DNA of 64,000 nucleotides from NCBI GenBank assembly GCA_027257055.1, contig JAPVLO010000003.1:9241501-9305500 (forward strand). Direction: 5' to 3'. This DNA is from Cephalopachus bancanus. Lineage: Eukaryota > Chordata > Mammalia > Primates > Tarsiidae. Below the pieces are notes generated by a model. That model searched no databases. It was given only the letters and a program-made list of their open reading frames with translations, and was not told the origin of the DNA. This document shows, in pieces, positions 23,477-34,792 of the stretch. The number at the start of each line of letters is the position of its first letter. Position 1 is the first letter of the stretch. Made by a program: the position numbers and the translations under genes.

Positions 23477-23811
23477 AGAACCAATATTATTCCAAACAGA
23501 ATATTAATCCATCCAGCGTGACACTACCTACCTACTCATGATAATCACTAGCAAGGCAGCCAGTTTAAATCACAATCTAAATCTTAGGACCTCCGACATA
23601 TCCCATGGGGACACTTAAAAACAGATTGTTAAATCTCTTACCATTATACTCTTCTCTAACCCTGTAAGTCCACTTTTGGGCATTAACTCTACTGTTAATA
23701 GAAATGGAAATACTTTATACAGAAAGAGCTTTATAGACAAACATTTTCATTAAGGAATTACATATAATAGTGAAACAGACTAAATTTGTAGAAAGAAAAT
23801 AATGAGATCTG

Positions 23812-23880
23812 CTCTGTACACATCAAGTCAACTAACCCACTTAACTCTCACAACAACCCAGTTAGGTGGGTGTAATTTTT
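23812..23880 (-). mobile_element. MIR SINE fragment, short
   Basis: 'cccacttaactctcacaacaacccagttaggtggg' is the reverse of the MIR 3' block (…cctcacaacaaccctatgaggtagg). Confidence 0.6.
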
Positions 23881-23929
23881 TTTTTATGTATTTGTTGTTT
23901 TGCAACTAGAGATTTAAGGTATATTGTAG

Positions 23930-24360
23930 CAAATACTGACAGTAGTTTTATTCAGTTATTAAATATGATAATTATGAAGAACTTGTAATACTATAGAAAA
24001 ATTATTAGGTCGCAATATTAAGTGGAAAAATAGATAGATGGTGAAATATCAATTATATAAAATATGTATTTAGAATGACTTTAAAATGTATTAAAATGTT
24101 ATGAACAGCTGTCCTTACATGGTGAATTACTTTCTTCTTTTTAATTTTGTCTTCTCTAAACTGTCTATAATAAGCATGATTGATTTTAATATTAGTAAAA
24201 ATAAAGCAAATTGATTATTTAAAAATTATCTTCATATACATTAAGATAGTACAGTGGATATCTCTGGGTAAGTAGAATTATGGAGACTATTGTTCTTTGT
24301 AGCTTTATGTTTTCCAGTAATAAATATTCATTGTTTTTGAAAAAAGGAAAAAAAATGAAA
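23930..24360 (+). mobile_element. L1M LINE 3' portion
   Basis: Sense L1: 'ttcagttattaaatatgataattatgaagaac', aatattaagtggaaaaatag, 'ggtgaaatatcaattatataa' and a 3' UTR-like end 'gtctataataagcatgattga'. A second similar piece, 'agtggatatctctgggtaagtagaattatgg', follows at 24250. Confidence 0.6.
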
Positions 24361-24364
24361 GAAA

Positions 24365-24885
24365 CATTTTTAAAAGAGATGTCACTTTGAACCATATACA
24401 TTCAATAATTCATTTAAAGAATTTAGGGTTTTCTTCCCCTCCCCTTTGCCACCCAACTATTTGTAACTTAAAATAAGAGACCGTCATCGGTTGTGGCTCA
24501 CAGAAAGCCATCTCTCACAGTATTGTAAACCACAAACAGCAGGAAGTCGCACTCACTGAGATGTGCATTTGCAAAATGCATGAAGGCAGGAGTCAGCATG
24601 AGCAGTGTTCTTCTAAGAGGGAACAATGCACATAACCCCCATCTGCAGAAATGTTTTACCAGTGCATCATAAATGTGGGCAGATATAACTGAGGACAAAA
24701 GAAATCTTCAGCATTCAGATTCTCATATTCCAGAAATATGAATCTTCCATAAGATCTCCTCATTCCCAGCCAGCAAGACACAGTTTCTGATGCACAGAAA
24801 AGAGCAGATCCCGGAGTCACATGGTTCTATCATTTGCGACACCAACAAACAGGTAGATCTACTTTCCTCCTTTCTCATTATGACC
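24365..24885. other. Unassigned sequence
   Basis: No repeat recognised. A 66-codon minus frame at 24498-24698 is open across sequence I cannot assign to a repeat, but it matches no known protein in my memory. Confidence 0.35.
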
Positions 24886-24889
24886 TAAG

Positions 24890-25575
24890 CTCAAGCCCTG
24901 GTCATCTGCCTCCTAGATTATTGACACATCTGCCTTAATTGCCTCAACATTTCCACTCTTCTTTCTAACCTTTTCTTTACAGAAAAGTCAAAGTGATTAT
25001 TTAAAGCCATAAATAAGACCATTTCTTCCCTTGCCTGAAACCCTTGAAGACTGTCCCATTCCATGACTAATAAAATGTATATTTCTCTTCATAGTCTAGG
25101 AAATTCCACAGGGCTAGAGTTGTCTTCTCTCTACTCTCGTCCTGGGTCTCCTTGACCTCGGAAGCTTTTGTGTAGCCATATTGGAGTCTTTTCCGTTCCT
25201 TGAGTATGTCAAGCTTTTTCCACTTCAGAGCTTTCAGACCAGCTATGGACTCTGCCTGGGAGAACTCAGCCTTCTCTTTCATGGTTTCAGCTAAGCAGCA
25301 ACTCCTTTGAAAGGTCTATTTGACCAACCAATATAAGCAGCTCTCCTTCTCCTGCCCCTGCCCCAATATTCTTGACCATTGTACCCAATCATTTTCTTTA
25401 TAGTGCTTGTCACAACTTATAATTGTGCATTTCTACCTTTATTCTCTTTTTGTCTACCATCCAGAGTGTAAGACACATATCTGATTTATTCATCATTGTA
25501 TTACTTCCCAGTGTTACTCTAGAATAATGCCTGGCACTTCGTAGGTGTTCAAAAAACCCTGTAAATGAATGAATG
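24890..25575 (+). mobile_element. L2 LINE 3' half
   Basis: Sense L2: 'gtcatctgcctcctagattattgacacatc', 'aaagtcaaagtgattatttaaagcc', 'ttgcctgaaacccttgaagactgtcccattcc', 'cttgtcacaacttataattgtgcattt', gagtgtaagacacatatctg, 'tctagaataatgcctggcacttcgtagg' and a terminal aatgaatgaatgaa. The 71-codon minus frame at 25067-25282 is antisense L2, not a gene. Confidence 0.85.
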
Positions 25576-25594
25576 AACTCAGTTTGACTGTTTG

Positions 25595-25740
25595 TTTCTT
25601 GTTTGTTCTTGTATAGGTTACTTGACCTCTCCAGAGATCAGTTTCTTCATCTGTATGATAAGAATCACACTTCCCTGAAGATGGATAAATGTTTGTAAAA
25701 TGTCTAGCATAGTAGCTGGCACAGAGAAAGCTCTCCTGAA
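25595..25740 (+). mobile_element. MIR SINE fragment
   Basis: Sense MIR: 'ataggttacttgacctctccagagatcag', tttcttcatctgtatgataa, 'aaatgtctagcatagtagctggcacag'. It directly follows the L2 end. Confidence 0.7.
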
Positions 25741-25914
25741 ACTTTAGTTCTCATGATGAAGGCTATATGGACTGGGAAGTTAATAGAGAAATATGATTTT
25801 CATCTTGTGAACTGATAGACAAACGATTGGTGTTATAAAAAGCACCGTGCCAGGCAGATAATGGATGCTTGGCAAATGTCTGGCTCGTGAATCAATTATC
25901 AGTAAAAACTTTAA

Positions 25915-26160
25915 AATTCTAGCCTTTAAAAAGTCCACCATATGCATTGTTTATAATTTTAAATATTGAATGCATTTTAAAAATCAATAAGAGAGTAGGT
26001 AAATAAGTCTGGTACATACTGTATATACAATGGAAATATATCTGTACATAGATGAGGTATAAAAACTAGTCATTTGTGACATCTAAAGACGAAATCACCA
26101 AGTTTGTAAATAAAAGAGAAACTTTGACCAAAAAAAAAGGTGAATTTACTTTTAAAAAAC
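25915..26160 (+). mobile_element. Possible L1M fragment
   Basis: 'gagtaggtaaataagtctggtacatactgtata' then caatggaaatatatctgtac resembles the L1 'ggttaaataaattatggtacatccatacaatgg' block. It is very degraded. Confidence 0.35.
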
Positions 26161-26244
26161 AAAAGGATACAATACAATCTGATATGTCCAGTTTAGCTCT
26201 GAATTACCTTTAGATTTATGAAGGGAGCTTGGGGTAAAATTAGC

Positions 26245-26420
26245 ATTTTTCTAAGAATCAAGGTCTGGTTTCTCTCATTCTGGCTCTGGCATTAAGTAAT
26301 TCCTAGACCTTGGATGGGTTCCTGCCTCTCTGGGCCTCATCTTGTAAAATGAAATCCTTGGATTACATGATCTCTACGATTCTACCATTCCTGAGAATTG
26401 ATCACTTCATCCGCTATTCA
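26245..26420 (+). mobile_element. MIR SINE fragment
   Basis: Sense MIR: 'tctggctctggcattaagtaattcctagacc', 'ctgcctctctgggcctcatcttgtaaaatg', then 'ggattacatgatctctacgattct'. Confidence 0.75.
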
Positions 26421-26790
26421 CAGCCTTCATTATCAACCAGCATTTCCTAATTAGCAATAGTGGTTTATCTACATTGTCTAACTTCAAAAATAATTGCCAA
26501 TACTGTATCTGGTGGTGAAACTGGGGTCCAAAAATGCTACAAATATTACTATACAATCCTAACGCGTCATAACCTGAAATTCATGTTTGAAAACTAGAGC
26601 ATTAGTTAGTTCAAATAACTGTGTATTTGACCCCCAAATTCAAAAATCTTAAATTTTCCAGGCTGACACTCTAAAGAATAGTAATTCACCAAATAATTGT
26701 CAATTCTTATCAATGAATTTACACAAGTTTATTACCCCTTACACAGTTAACAATTACCAAGAGCTCAAACCATGATCTGTAATTTGTAGC
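26421..26790. other. Unassigned AT-rich sequence
   Basis: No gene. 'tggtttatctacattgtctaacttc' with ggtggtgaaactggggtcc near 26465-26530 may be a decayed antisense MIR. Confidence 0.35.
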
Positions 26791-26794
26791 AGTA

Positions 26795-27000
26795 TACAAT
26801 GGCACAAAGAATATAGCTTCAATGTCAACCAGGCTTGGGTTCAAATCCCAGTACGATCCTTAATTGCTGTAAGATCTTAAGAAAGTGCCTTAACTCCATG
26901 AGCTTCTGCCTAAAATATGAGAATAAGAATGTTTCCCTCAAAGAATTGTTGGGATTCTTAATGACATTTATAAATGTCTTATTCCCTGGCATGTAGTTTC
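26795..27000 (+). mobile_element. MIR SINE, near full length
   Basis: Sense MIR: 'gcacaaagaatatagcttcaatgtc', aggcttgggttcaaatccca, 'aattgctgtaagatcttaagaaagtgcc', 'ttcccttattccctggcatg'-like end. Confidence 0.75.
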
Positions 27001-27254
27001 CTTCTTCTTTGAAAACTAGGATGTGTTATGATTTCCCTTTGAGGGAGCTCGGAGTAATGGTGGTGTCACCCTGCCACAAGCCAACTTTAGAGTCCAATGC
27101 CTCAGAAGTCAGCATTTCCTTGTTCTAATCTTGATGTAGAACCATTGTTGGTTCTCACTCATGCTTGGAATGATGAAGAGCTATTCATCATTCTGACATT
27201 TCTGAGCACTTCTCTATTCTAGTCACTAATCTGACTCCTGGGTATTAGAATGTA

Positions 27255-28250
27255 AGTAAGGTATATTCCTTTAATGAGGTCACAGACCAGTAGAGGAGCA
27301 CTACAAAAAAATAAATAAATAAGCATAAAACACCCCCCCCCAAAAAAAACCTGCATGAAAAATAGCATAGAGGTAGAAAGAGCTTTGGGAGTATTAAATG
27401 ATACCTGATATCTTGAAAAAAAAAAAGCCTCATGGAAGAATGGACATTAAACTACCTCCTGAGAATAAATAGTTCACTATAGAGAGAATTCTAGGCAGAG
27501 TAATGATATTCTCAAGAATATACCACAAAAGCTTGGGTGCCTAAAATTGAGTGTAGAGTAGAGAATAACATACAGAATTATTGGAGGTAAAGCTGAAAAG
27601 GTCTGTATATGTTGAGGCCAGATTGTCTGTTTGAAGTAATTATTCTGGAAGCAGGATGTTTCCAGAATAGGAGCAGAAAGAAGGAACTACACCAGATAAT
27701 GGCAATGATCAAGCCAAAAAAAAAAAAAAAAGTCTGAACTGAAGCACTGGTAGTGGGAATGGAGAAACAAAAAATGATCCAAGACTCCTTTGAAAGACAG
27801 AACAAAAAGGATTTGTATCTGAGTTCATTATAGTTGCCTGTTTGCTGCTTCTGTTAAACTGAGCTGCTAATATTTAGAGGCATGTCTTCAACATCTTTGT
27901 CTCTCCTATTATGTAGGGTACATTATCTAGCAGTGGTACATAATAAATGTCAAGTCAATGTTTACTGAATGAATGGCACAGGGTAAAGGAGAGGGAATTG
28001 TTGAGGATGGCTGCAGACTTTTTAGCTTGGGTACTTGGATGGTTGGTTGAAGTAAGAGTGAAATATATGAGGAAAAGAACCTCAGGATGGAAAGAAAGGT
28101 CTTGAGTATGGTTTGGGACATGTGGAAGTTGAGGTGCTTGTGGAATAACCCAGTAGTGGTTGATATCTAGGCCTGGGACTTTAGAGAGAGGGATGGGTTA
28201 GAAAGTAGGTTTAGAATGGTAGAGAAAGATAATCAAATGAATGGGGCAGA
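27255..28250 (-). mobile_element. L2 LINE fragments, antisense, possibly two copies
   Basis: 27255-27830 reads as antisense L2: 'tgaggtcacagaccagtagaggagc', 'tctaggcagagtaatgatattct', 'ggaggtaaagctgaaaagg', then 'actggtagtgggaatggagaaac'. A short sense-like L2 end with aatgtttactgaatgaatgg lies at 27860-27975. From 27990 antisense L2 resumes: 'gaagtaagagtgaaatatatgagg', 'gtatggtttgggacatgtggaagttgagg', gatatctaggcctgggactt. A C9 run at 27332-27340 and an A15 run at 27717-27731 lie inside. Confidence 0.6.
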
Positions 28251-28600
28251 GAGATCAGACCTTCCATGTATAGATGGACATTTGAGCCTTTCTTAATCAA
28301 TGTTCCAGGCCCTTTTCTTTTTAAAATATCTACCTGTGCTGTTACTCTTCCCTTCACCTGAGTACCAGCCCAACTCTTCTTAGAGTCCAGCAGACTCAAA
28401 TTCCCCATGTGGATCACAGAGCAAGCACACTAGTTGATTCTTCAAGGCCTCAATTTCTCTCTTGCTCAGTGACCCAGTCATTATAAAGTCTAAATATTAT
28501 AGAAGAGTTGCATCCATCCCCTCTACCATTCCTCCCCATCCTTAAGACTCTCACAGTTTTCCAGGTGATGAAAAACTCATAAGAGATGACATAAGAATGA

Positions 28601-28883
28601 GAGCTGGGCATGGTGGCTCACACCAATAATCCCAACACATTGGGAGGCCGAGGGGAGAGGGTTACTTGAGCCCAGAAGTTCGAGACCCACCTGGGCAACA
28701 TAGCAAGACCTCATCTCCACAGAAAATTAAGAAATCAGTTGGGTGTGGTGGCGCATGCCTGTAGTTCTAGCTACTCAGGAAACTGAGCAGGGAGGATCGC
28801 CTGAGCCCAGGAGGTCAAGGCTACAGTAAGTTGTGATTGTGCCACTGCAGTCCAGTCTGGGAAATAAAGTGAGATCCTGACAA
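28601..28883 (+). mobile_element. AluJ-like SINE leading into a GGAA tract
   Basis: Sense dimer: gctgggcatggtggctcaca, 'gagcccagaagttcgagacccacctgggc', 'aacatagcaagacctcatctccacag', 'gcctgagcccaggaggtcaaggc'. It lacks the derived set. Its A-rich tail has become the purine tract that follows, as often happens when Alu tails seed microsatellites. Confidence 0.88.
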
Positions 28884-29042
28884 GAAAGAGGGAGAGAGCA
28901 AAGGGAGAGAGAGGGAGAAAGGGAAGGAGGGAGGAAAGGGAGGAAAGGGAAGGGAAGGGGGAGGGGAGGAAAGGGGGAGGGAGGGAGGAAGGAAGGAAGG
29001 AAGGAAGGAAGGAAGGAAGGAAGGAAGGAAGGAAGGAAGGGA
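28884..29042 (+). repeat. Purine tract with (GGAA)13 microsatellite
   Basis: Pure GA-rich DNA of about 155 bp. It is irregular gggaaggagg-type at first, then a clean GGAA array at 28987-29040 (about 13.5 units). GGAA is the core of ETS-family sites. The proline/serine-rich minus-strand frames at 28771-29106 are only translations of this tract. Confidence 0.95.
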
Positions 29043-29645
29043 AAACTGGGAAGTCCAGTTTTGCAAGAATAAATGTATAACTAGTCCAGAAAAGCAAACT
29101 ATACACTCTGAAAATTATTGTACAGAGGCAGGAAAACTGATGTTTAATGGCAACATTAGACTGATGATAGCCTACTACTTTACTCTCCCAGATAAATAAA
29201 AAATTGCCCTTTCACTTCAAAAAAGTTAGATGATTTAACCTTGTCAATTATAGGTTCCCATGTGATTCTCTAGCTCATAAAAATAATATGACCTTACATT
29301 TAATAGAGGCCACTTTATTTCAGCAAAAATCAAATTGCTTTAATAAATTTATTTCACTGTGCCTCAAACCATCCCTTGATGGCAAAAAGAAGGCCTAGGT
29401 AGAAATCTCTAATTTTGTTGGACAAGCCTAGCCCACAGAGTTATCAAACGGTGATCTAAGCTTGCATATCAAGACAGTACGAAATTAAAATCTCAAAATT
29501 CAAATCAGAGGTCTAACACTTGGTTCAGTCCTTTGCCTATTAGGCCAGGCTACCTTTCAGTCTTCCAGTGTTACTAAGTTCTAACAAGAGTCTTTTGACT
29601 AGAAAAAGGCGGGGAAAGACCTTTTAAGAATCTTAAAGTAAAGGC
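29043..29645. other. Unassigned sequence
   Basis: About 600 bp with no gene or repeat that I can name. Confidence 0.4.
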
Positions 29646-29649
29646 ATCT

Positions 29650-29755
29650 AAACCATCTGTGATGAGGAAAAAGGATTAAATGACTTGAGAGGTTAAATGA
29701 CTAGCCCAAAGTCATACAGGCACTGAGAAGGAGAGCTAGATATAAGTCTAGAAAT
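29650..29755 (-). mobile_element. MIR SINE fragment
   Basis: Antisense MIR core: 'tgacttgagaggttaaatgactagcccaaag', tcatacaggcactgagaagg. Confidence 0.6.
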
Positions 29756-29794
29756 TTTCATTCATTTTTCCAAATATGTGGTTTTTACTATTTT

Positions 29795-30045
29795 TATAAG
29801 GGTAATAATAATGCTTTACATTTACTGAGTATTATTAAATTGCCAAACACCGTTCTAAGCATTTCCATGCATTCATTTATTTAATCCTACAATTATACTC
29901 ATTTTACTGACAAAGATACTGAGTGTTAGAGAAGGCAAATACTTTCCTTGAAGCTAAATAGTAAGTTAGGTAAAGAAGTCAGAATTTGAATCCAGGTCTA
30001 CGTGATTAATCCTAAATTCTTTATCACTAGGCAATGCTGCCCACA
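29795..30045 (-). mobile_element. MIR SINE, near full length
   Basis: Antisense MIR from end to end: 'ttacatttactgagtattattaaattgcc', 'accgttctaagcatttccatgcattc', cattttactgacaaagatac, 'agctaaatagtaagttaggt', 'cagaatttgaatccaggtctacg' and 'ctttatcactaggcaatgctgcc'. Confidence 0.85.
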
Positions 30046-30980
30046 ATGTCACAGAATTTAAGAATTTGAAGGAATCTCATTGATCATCTTTCTCAATCTC
30101 CTTCACATCTCTGACACATAATGATCCAGCCTTTATTTGAATACCTAATGATAGAAAATCTGCTGTCTAGGAAAGCAACTCATTTTATCTTAGAGCAGTT
30201 GAAACTCACTCCCCTGAGCCATGTACTCACTGGAGCAAGTTCTGGATAATAATAGAACAGTGTCCCCAGAGAACTTCGGGAAGAACGGGGAAGAAAAGAG
30301 ATGGCAACTCCAAAAACAGCCAATTCAATTTATGTGGTCAATATGAAAACAGATGGGACTTTTCTAGTGTTCTATCTCTCAGATCTCATGGAGATATTAA
30401 TCCAGCAAAAATTCAAAGAGGATATTCCAATGTGCAAGGATAATTCTGAAGTTGTCAGGACCAAGAAGTAAATATCAGCCAGTTTCTGTGCCACAAACAA
30501 TTCATAAACCCTAAATGAATATACAGGGACATGTGAAAATTTTCTCAGCAGCAGGTGTCTGTAATAACTTTTTAGCTACTTCCTGAGAATAATCTGTCAC
30601 CATAGCTTCCAAAAGCTCCAAAATCCACCAGTTGGTAGTGGATATTTATTTTTTAAAGATAATTGGCTTAATTTAAAAGCTAACTGAAACCTGCTGATGG
30701 GAGTAGGAAGATTCTGATGGCTTATAATTACAAGATCCAAACTAAAACCTCACATTTTACTCTCTCTTTTGTCTCAGACTTTCTTTAGAGCCATTGATAT
30801 GTCCATGATGGGGCTTAGAACAATGCTCAGTCTGTGTATAAATGTTTTAATAGCACACAACAGACCTAATAACACTGGGACTGGGAATTAAAATTACTCT
30901 TTTTCCAGTTGGGGTTTGAGAGCCGTTGAAGGGTTTTGTCTGGAATAGAATAAGTCCTAGTACATTACAGCTAAGTGGAT
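30046..30980. other. Mostly unassigned sequence
   Basis: 30050-30230 ('gaatctcattgatcatctttctc', then a 'gaaaatctgctgtctaggaaagcaactcatttt' stretch) resembles an old mammal-wide repeat containing 'agctcactacctcccaaggcagcccattc', but the match is weak. The rest shows no gene or repeat. Confidence 0.35.
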
Positions 30981-30984
30981 TGCT

Positions 30985-31240
30985 TAATAGTTCAGAGTTT
31001 CTTTTGGGGGATAATAGAAAAGTTTTGGAAATACTAGTGATGGTTGCACAACATTATGAATGTAATTAACGCCACAAAATAATACACTGAAAAATAGATA
31101 AAATGATAAGTTTTATGTTATTTATATCTTACCACAGTTAAAAAGAAACGATGGAATATATTAAAAGCCATTGAATTGTACACTTGAATGGGTGAATTAC
31201 ATGGTATGCAGATTATAACTCAATAAAGCTACTTAAAAAA
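30985..31240 (+). mobile_element. L1M LINE 3' end
   Basis: Sense L1MB/ME-like end: 'tactagtgatggttgcacaacattatgaatg', then 'gccattgaattgtacacttgaatgggtga' and the terminal block attacatggtatgcagatta followed by 'taactcaataaagctac'. Confidence 0.8.
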
Positions 31241-31370
31241 AACCTAAGTGAAAACTTGGAAATTATTTAATCCTAAAACTTCATTTTATAGTTGAGGAAA
31301 TAGAGTTCCAGAGTGGGGAAGGAGCTCCACAATGGTTGCACACATTTTTTATGTTTAAAAAATACTTTAT

Positions 31371-31655
31371 AGCCGGGCTCAGTGGCTCAGCCTGTAATCC
31401 CGCGCCTTTGGGAGGTTGAGGTGAGTGGATTGCCTGAGCCTGTGGGTTCGAGACCTGCCTAGGCAGCAAGACCTCATCTCTACAATGAATCAAAAAATCA
31501 GCCGGGCATGGTAGCGCATGCCTGTAATTCCAGCTACTTGGAAGGCTGAGGCGGAAGAATCGCCGGAGCCCAGCAGGTCGAGGCTGTGGTGGCCGGGAGC
31601 GGCCACTGCACTCCAGTCTGGGTGACAGAGTGAGACTCCAACTCAAAAAAAATTT
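31371..31655 (+). mobile_element. Derived lineage-specific Alu
   Basis: Sense copy of the youngest set: gccgggctcagtggctcagc, 'ctgtaatcccgcgcctttggg', ctctacaatgaatcaaaaaa, 'gcggaagaatcgccggagcccagcagg' and 'ggtggccgggagcggccactgcac', with gagactccaactc. Flanks share imperfect ttaaaaaatactttat / ttaaaaaaccaactttat text, suggesting a degraded target duplication. Confidence 0.95.
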
Positions 31656-31659
31656 TAAA

Positions 31660-32379
31660 AAACCAACTTTATTTTAACTTTGCTATTTATACTTTATACA
31701 TATATATACACATAAGCATATAAACAATAAGATAAAAAATTTTTTTGTATTCTGCCACAGAGACTTTTAGAAATTCATTGCATATTAATAAATCTTAGTA
31801 AAAATGTTATAAATTATGACTGGCTTATTATTTTCTTGTTGCACAGACTACTGGAAGATGTCTCCAATAGGAAATAACTAATAACTTCTCTTTAATAATA
31901 AATGGAGACAATTTCCAAGATCAAGGAGAGAAATCATAGTTCTCGAGGAAGAAACAAAAACATGGCCACTTACAGTTTTCTTTGGGGGCCTTCACAAAAG
32001 AACTCTGAGGTTGTTTTTTAGTCTTTAGTCCTTTGCCAGTTGAGTATCACTAGACCCCAAATGATATTGACCAAAAATAGGCCAATCATACCCCATAAAT
32101 AACGTACACATCAATTTTCAGCCAGAAACTAAGGAATTATGAACCAAATAAAGAGTTGAGAAAACTTCCTCAGTAATTCAAGTAAAAAAGAAAAATGTTT
32201 ACATAGAAAAATTAAATGCAAAGATGAACTAAAATTCCTGAGTTGTTTGACTAGTCCCAAACTCTCAACAGTAGTGTCCCAGGACACTTAATTGTTGAGG
32301 TTGGTTGAGAGATGCCTCATTATTACTAAATTTTTTTAAGATGCCAATGTTTGAAAATAATTTCTTTTAGAAAAAAGTA
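31660..32379. other. Unassigned AT-rich sequence
   Basis: No exon or nameable repeat between two Alus. Confidence 0.4.
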
Positions 32380-32660
32380 GACCGGGCACAGTGGCTTAGC
32401 CTGTAATCCCAGCACTTTGGGAGGCAGAGGTGAGAGGACTGCCTGAGCCTAGGGGTTCAAGACCAGCCTGGGCAGCCTGGCGAGACCTTGTCTCTACAAT
32501 AAATCACAAAAACTAGCCGGGCATGGTGGCATGCATCTGTAGTTCCAGCTACTTGGAAGGCTGAGGTGGAAGGATCACTTAAGCCCAGCAGGTCAGGGCT
32601 GCAGTGGCCATGAGCGTGCTACAGCACTCCAGCCTGGGGGACAAGAGTGAGTTTCTAAAA
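32380..32660 (+). mobile_element. Early derived Alu
   Basis: Sense dimer near the base of the derived series: 'cagtggcttagcctgtaatcccagc', 'gagaggactgcctgagcctagg', ctctacaataaatcacaaaa, but a right arm still close to AluJ ('gtcagggctgcagtggccatgagcgtgc'). The probable duplication aaaaaagta lies at 32371-32379 and 32661-32669, the second running into the A tail. Confidence 0.92.
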
Positions 32661-32679
32661 AAAAAAGTAAATAATTCCT

Positions 32680-33600
32680 CTGTAGCCTACATGAAGCTGA
32701 GTTACCTCATGAACCATCCTCTATTTAGGGTTCCTTTCAGCGATCCAATATAAACCTGACAAAAGTGTATATTATCTCTACTCCCTCCTAAAACCCAGAT
32801 AAAATTACATTAAAGGAATAAAAAGGACTTTTTGAAAACCCCACAAGAATAAAGACAATGAACAAAGATAAAGGATGACAGAGATCACAGACTTTTTGAA
32901 AGCTAAAAAGCAAATGGAGATGCTTTTTTCCTCAGTGATTTAGCAAACCAGTTGGACTTTCTAAGTTACTAAGGAGGAGCATGTAGATAATATGGGGACT
33001 AATTTTTCCAACGACTTTTCCCCCCAGAAGAGCGTCAAGACTTGGAAACAGCAGCCCACCACTAGAGGAGTTTGAAGTCTGGGGTGCACTGATGAAAACA
33101 ACAAAACCCAAACCCAGCTCAAAGCCTGACTAGATTGATTCAATCCTCAACACTAATGACCCGTCAGAAGAGACATGTGCTACACATAACACCCAGCAGT
33201 CAAAAATTATAAGAACCAGAAAATAAAAACAAAAAAATCTCATTAATAAAAGATAAAATTATCAATAGAACCAGACTCAGAGATGACTCAGATGTTGAAA
33301 ATAATAGATAGCAGAGAGATAGAAACTATAAGAGTCAGGTGGAAATATTAGAAATAAAAAACATATCAGAAATGAATAGTTTCTTTGATGGAGTTCATTA
33401 ACTAAGGAAAGAATCGGTGGGCATGAAACAGTTACCTAAAGCATCCAAATGGAAACACAGAGAAAGAAAAAGTAGAATCAAGTACGAAAAAGTGAATAAA
33501 ACAGAAAAAAGAATTCAAAAGCTAAGGAACAATACCAAGTAGTTTCATATACATGTAGCTGGAGTTTCAGAATAAAAAGAAAGAGAATAAGCGGAAGAAG
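32680..33600 (+). mobile_element. L1M LINE 5' region or ORF1-like sequence
   Basis: A-rich sense sequence: 'aaccagactcagagatgactcagatg', 'agagatagaaactataagagtcagg', 'gaaacacagagaaagaaaaag', gtagctggagtttcagaata. These match the run of phrases in L1M ORF1 regions ('agaacagactctgaaatggcag', 'gaaacacagagagaaaa', 'ggagtcccagaagga'). No intact frame remains. Confidence 0.5.
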
Positions 33601-34499
33601 AAGGAAAGTGAGGGAGTAATGTCATTATAGATTTGAAAAAAGATATTAATGTGAAAGTATTCCAGCCTCTCTAGTCCCCACAAAGAAGTATTCTCTTTGC
33701 CAGCTGGCTTAAGCCCTTCTTGTGATGAACTGGAGTAACAGGTGTGGAGATGAATTAGAAGCTGCCCAAATGAGCTTGATTTGTTTTCCATGGAAAGAGT
33801 TGGGATTTACTGGTGGAAGAGAAACAAATGGATCTAGAAAGAAAAAGTAGTGATTTGGATTAAGGGATTATTTGGAGGGCGACTTGGACAAAGAGAAGAA
33901 AGAATGTAAGGGAAGTTGCAACACTGGAGAGAAACAGGGAGATAAGATAGAAAGTTATGTTTCGCTGTGCATTGTAAACATAATCCTTATCAAGAGGAAA
34001 AATTTTAACTATCTTTAGTAAAGAATTAAATTGCTTTTCAATTAATGGTTGTTAGGCTGGTTGTTTTTCATTTTATTTAGTTTTTTACTTGTCAAAATAA
34101 CATAAGCATACAATTGAATACATTGAATAAATGAGGCTTATAATGAAAACCAGCAGTTTGTTTTGTCCTCACTGACCTTCTCCCTACTGGTACCAAATTT
34201 TGCTCCGTGGAGACAATCACTTTTTTCTTTTATACCTTTATTGATATTCATATTTTGAGATGATATGCTTAATAGTTTTTATTGACAACCACTTTAGATA
34301 GTATCTACGAGCTTTCCATATTGGCAAGTAAGGATTTAGTTTTCTCTTACTCTCCTACTCCATTTAGGATCATATTACAATTTTTGGTTAAATCAATAGT
34401 CAATGTTTACTTCACTACAACTATAAACATTCTTCATTGCTGAGCATGTACTATATTTTGATTATGACTTCTTTCCTATAAATTTTGGTTTTTCGAAAG
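33601..34499. other. Unassigned sequence
   Basis: About 900 bp, AT-rich in the second half. No gene or repeat named with confidence; the 34050-34490 part may be old LINE sequence. Confidence 0.35.
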
Positions 34500-34507
34500 T
34501 TTACCCA

Positions 34508-34792
34508 GGCTGTGTGCAGTGGCTCACACCTGTAGTACTGGCACTTTTGGACGTGGAGATGGGGAGAATGCTTGAGCCCAGAAGTCTGAGATCAGCCTGG
34601 GCAATGTAGTGAGAACTTGTCTCAACAACAACAAAAAAATTAGCCTAGCGTGGTGGCATACACCTGTACTCCCAGCTTCTTGAGATACTGAGGCGGAAGT
34701 AAGCCCTGGAGGTCAAGGCTGCCGTGCGCCATGATTGTGCCACTGTGTTCCAACCTGAGTGACACAGCAATACCCCAAATCAAAAAAAAAAA
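34508..34792 (+). mobile_element. AluJ-like SINE with short target duplication
   Basis: Sense dimer: ggctgtgtgcagtggctcac, 'tgcttgagcccagaagtctgagatcagcc', 'ctcaacaacaacaaaaaaattagcc', 'gtgccactgtgttccaacctgag'. tttaccca at 34500-34507 and 34793-34800 is the perfect core of its duplication. Confidence 0.92.

Noticed and set aside
25067..25282. Charged 71-codon minus frame resembling a real protein
   Set aside because: The plus strand is L2 3' sequence in order; the frame is antisense L2.
28771..29106. Proline/serine-repeat minus-strand frames
   Set aside because: Translation of the GGAA microsatellite.
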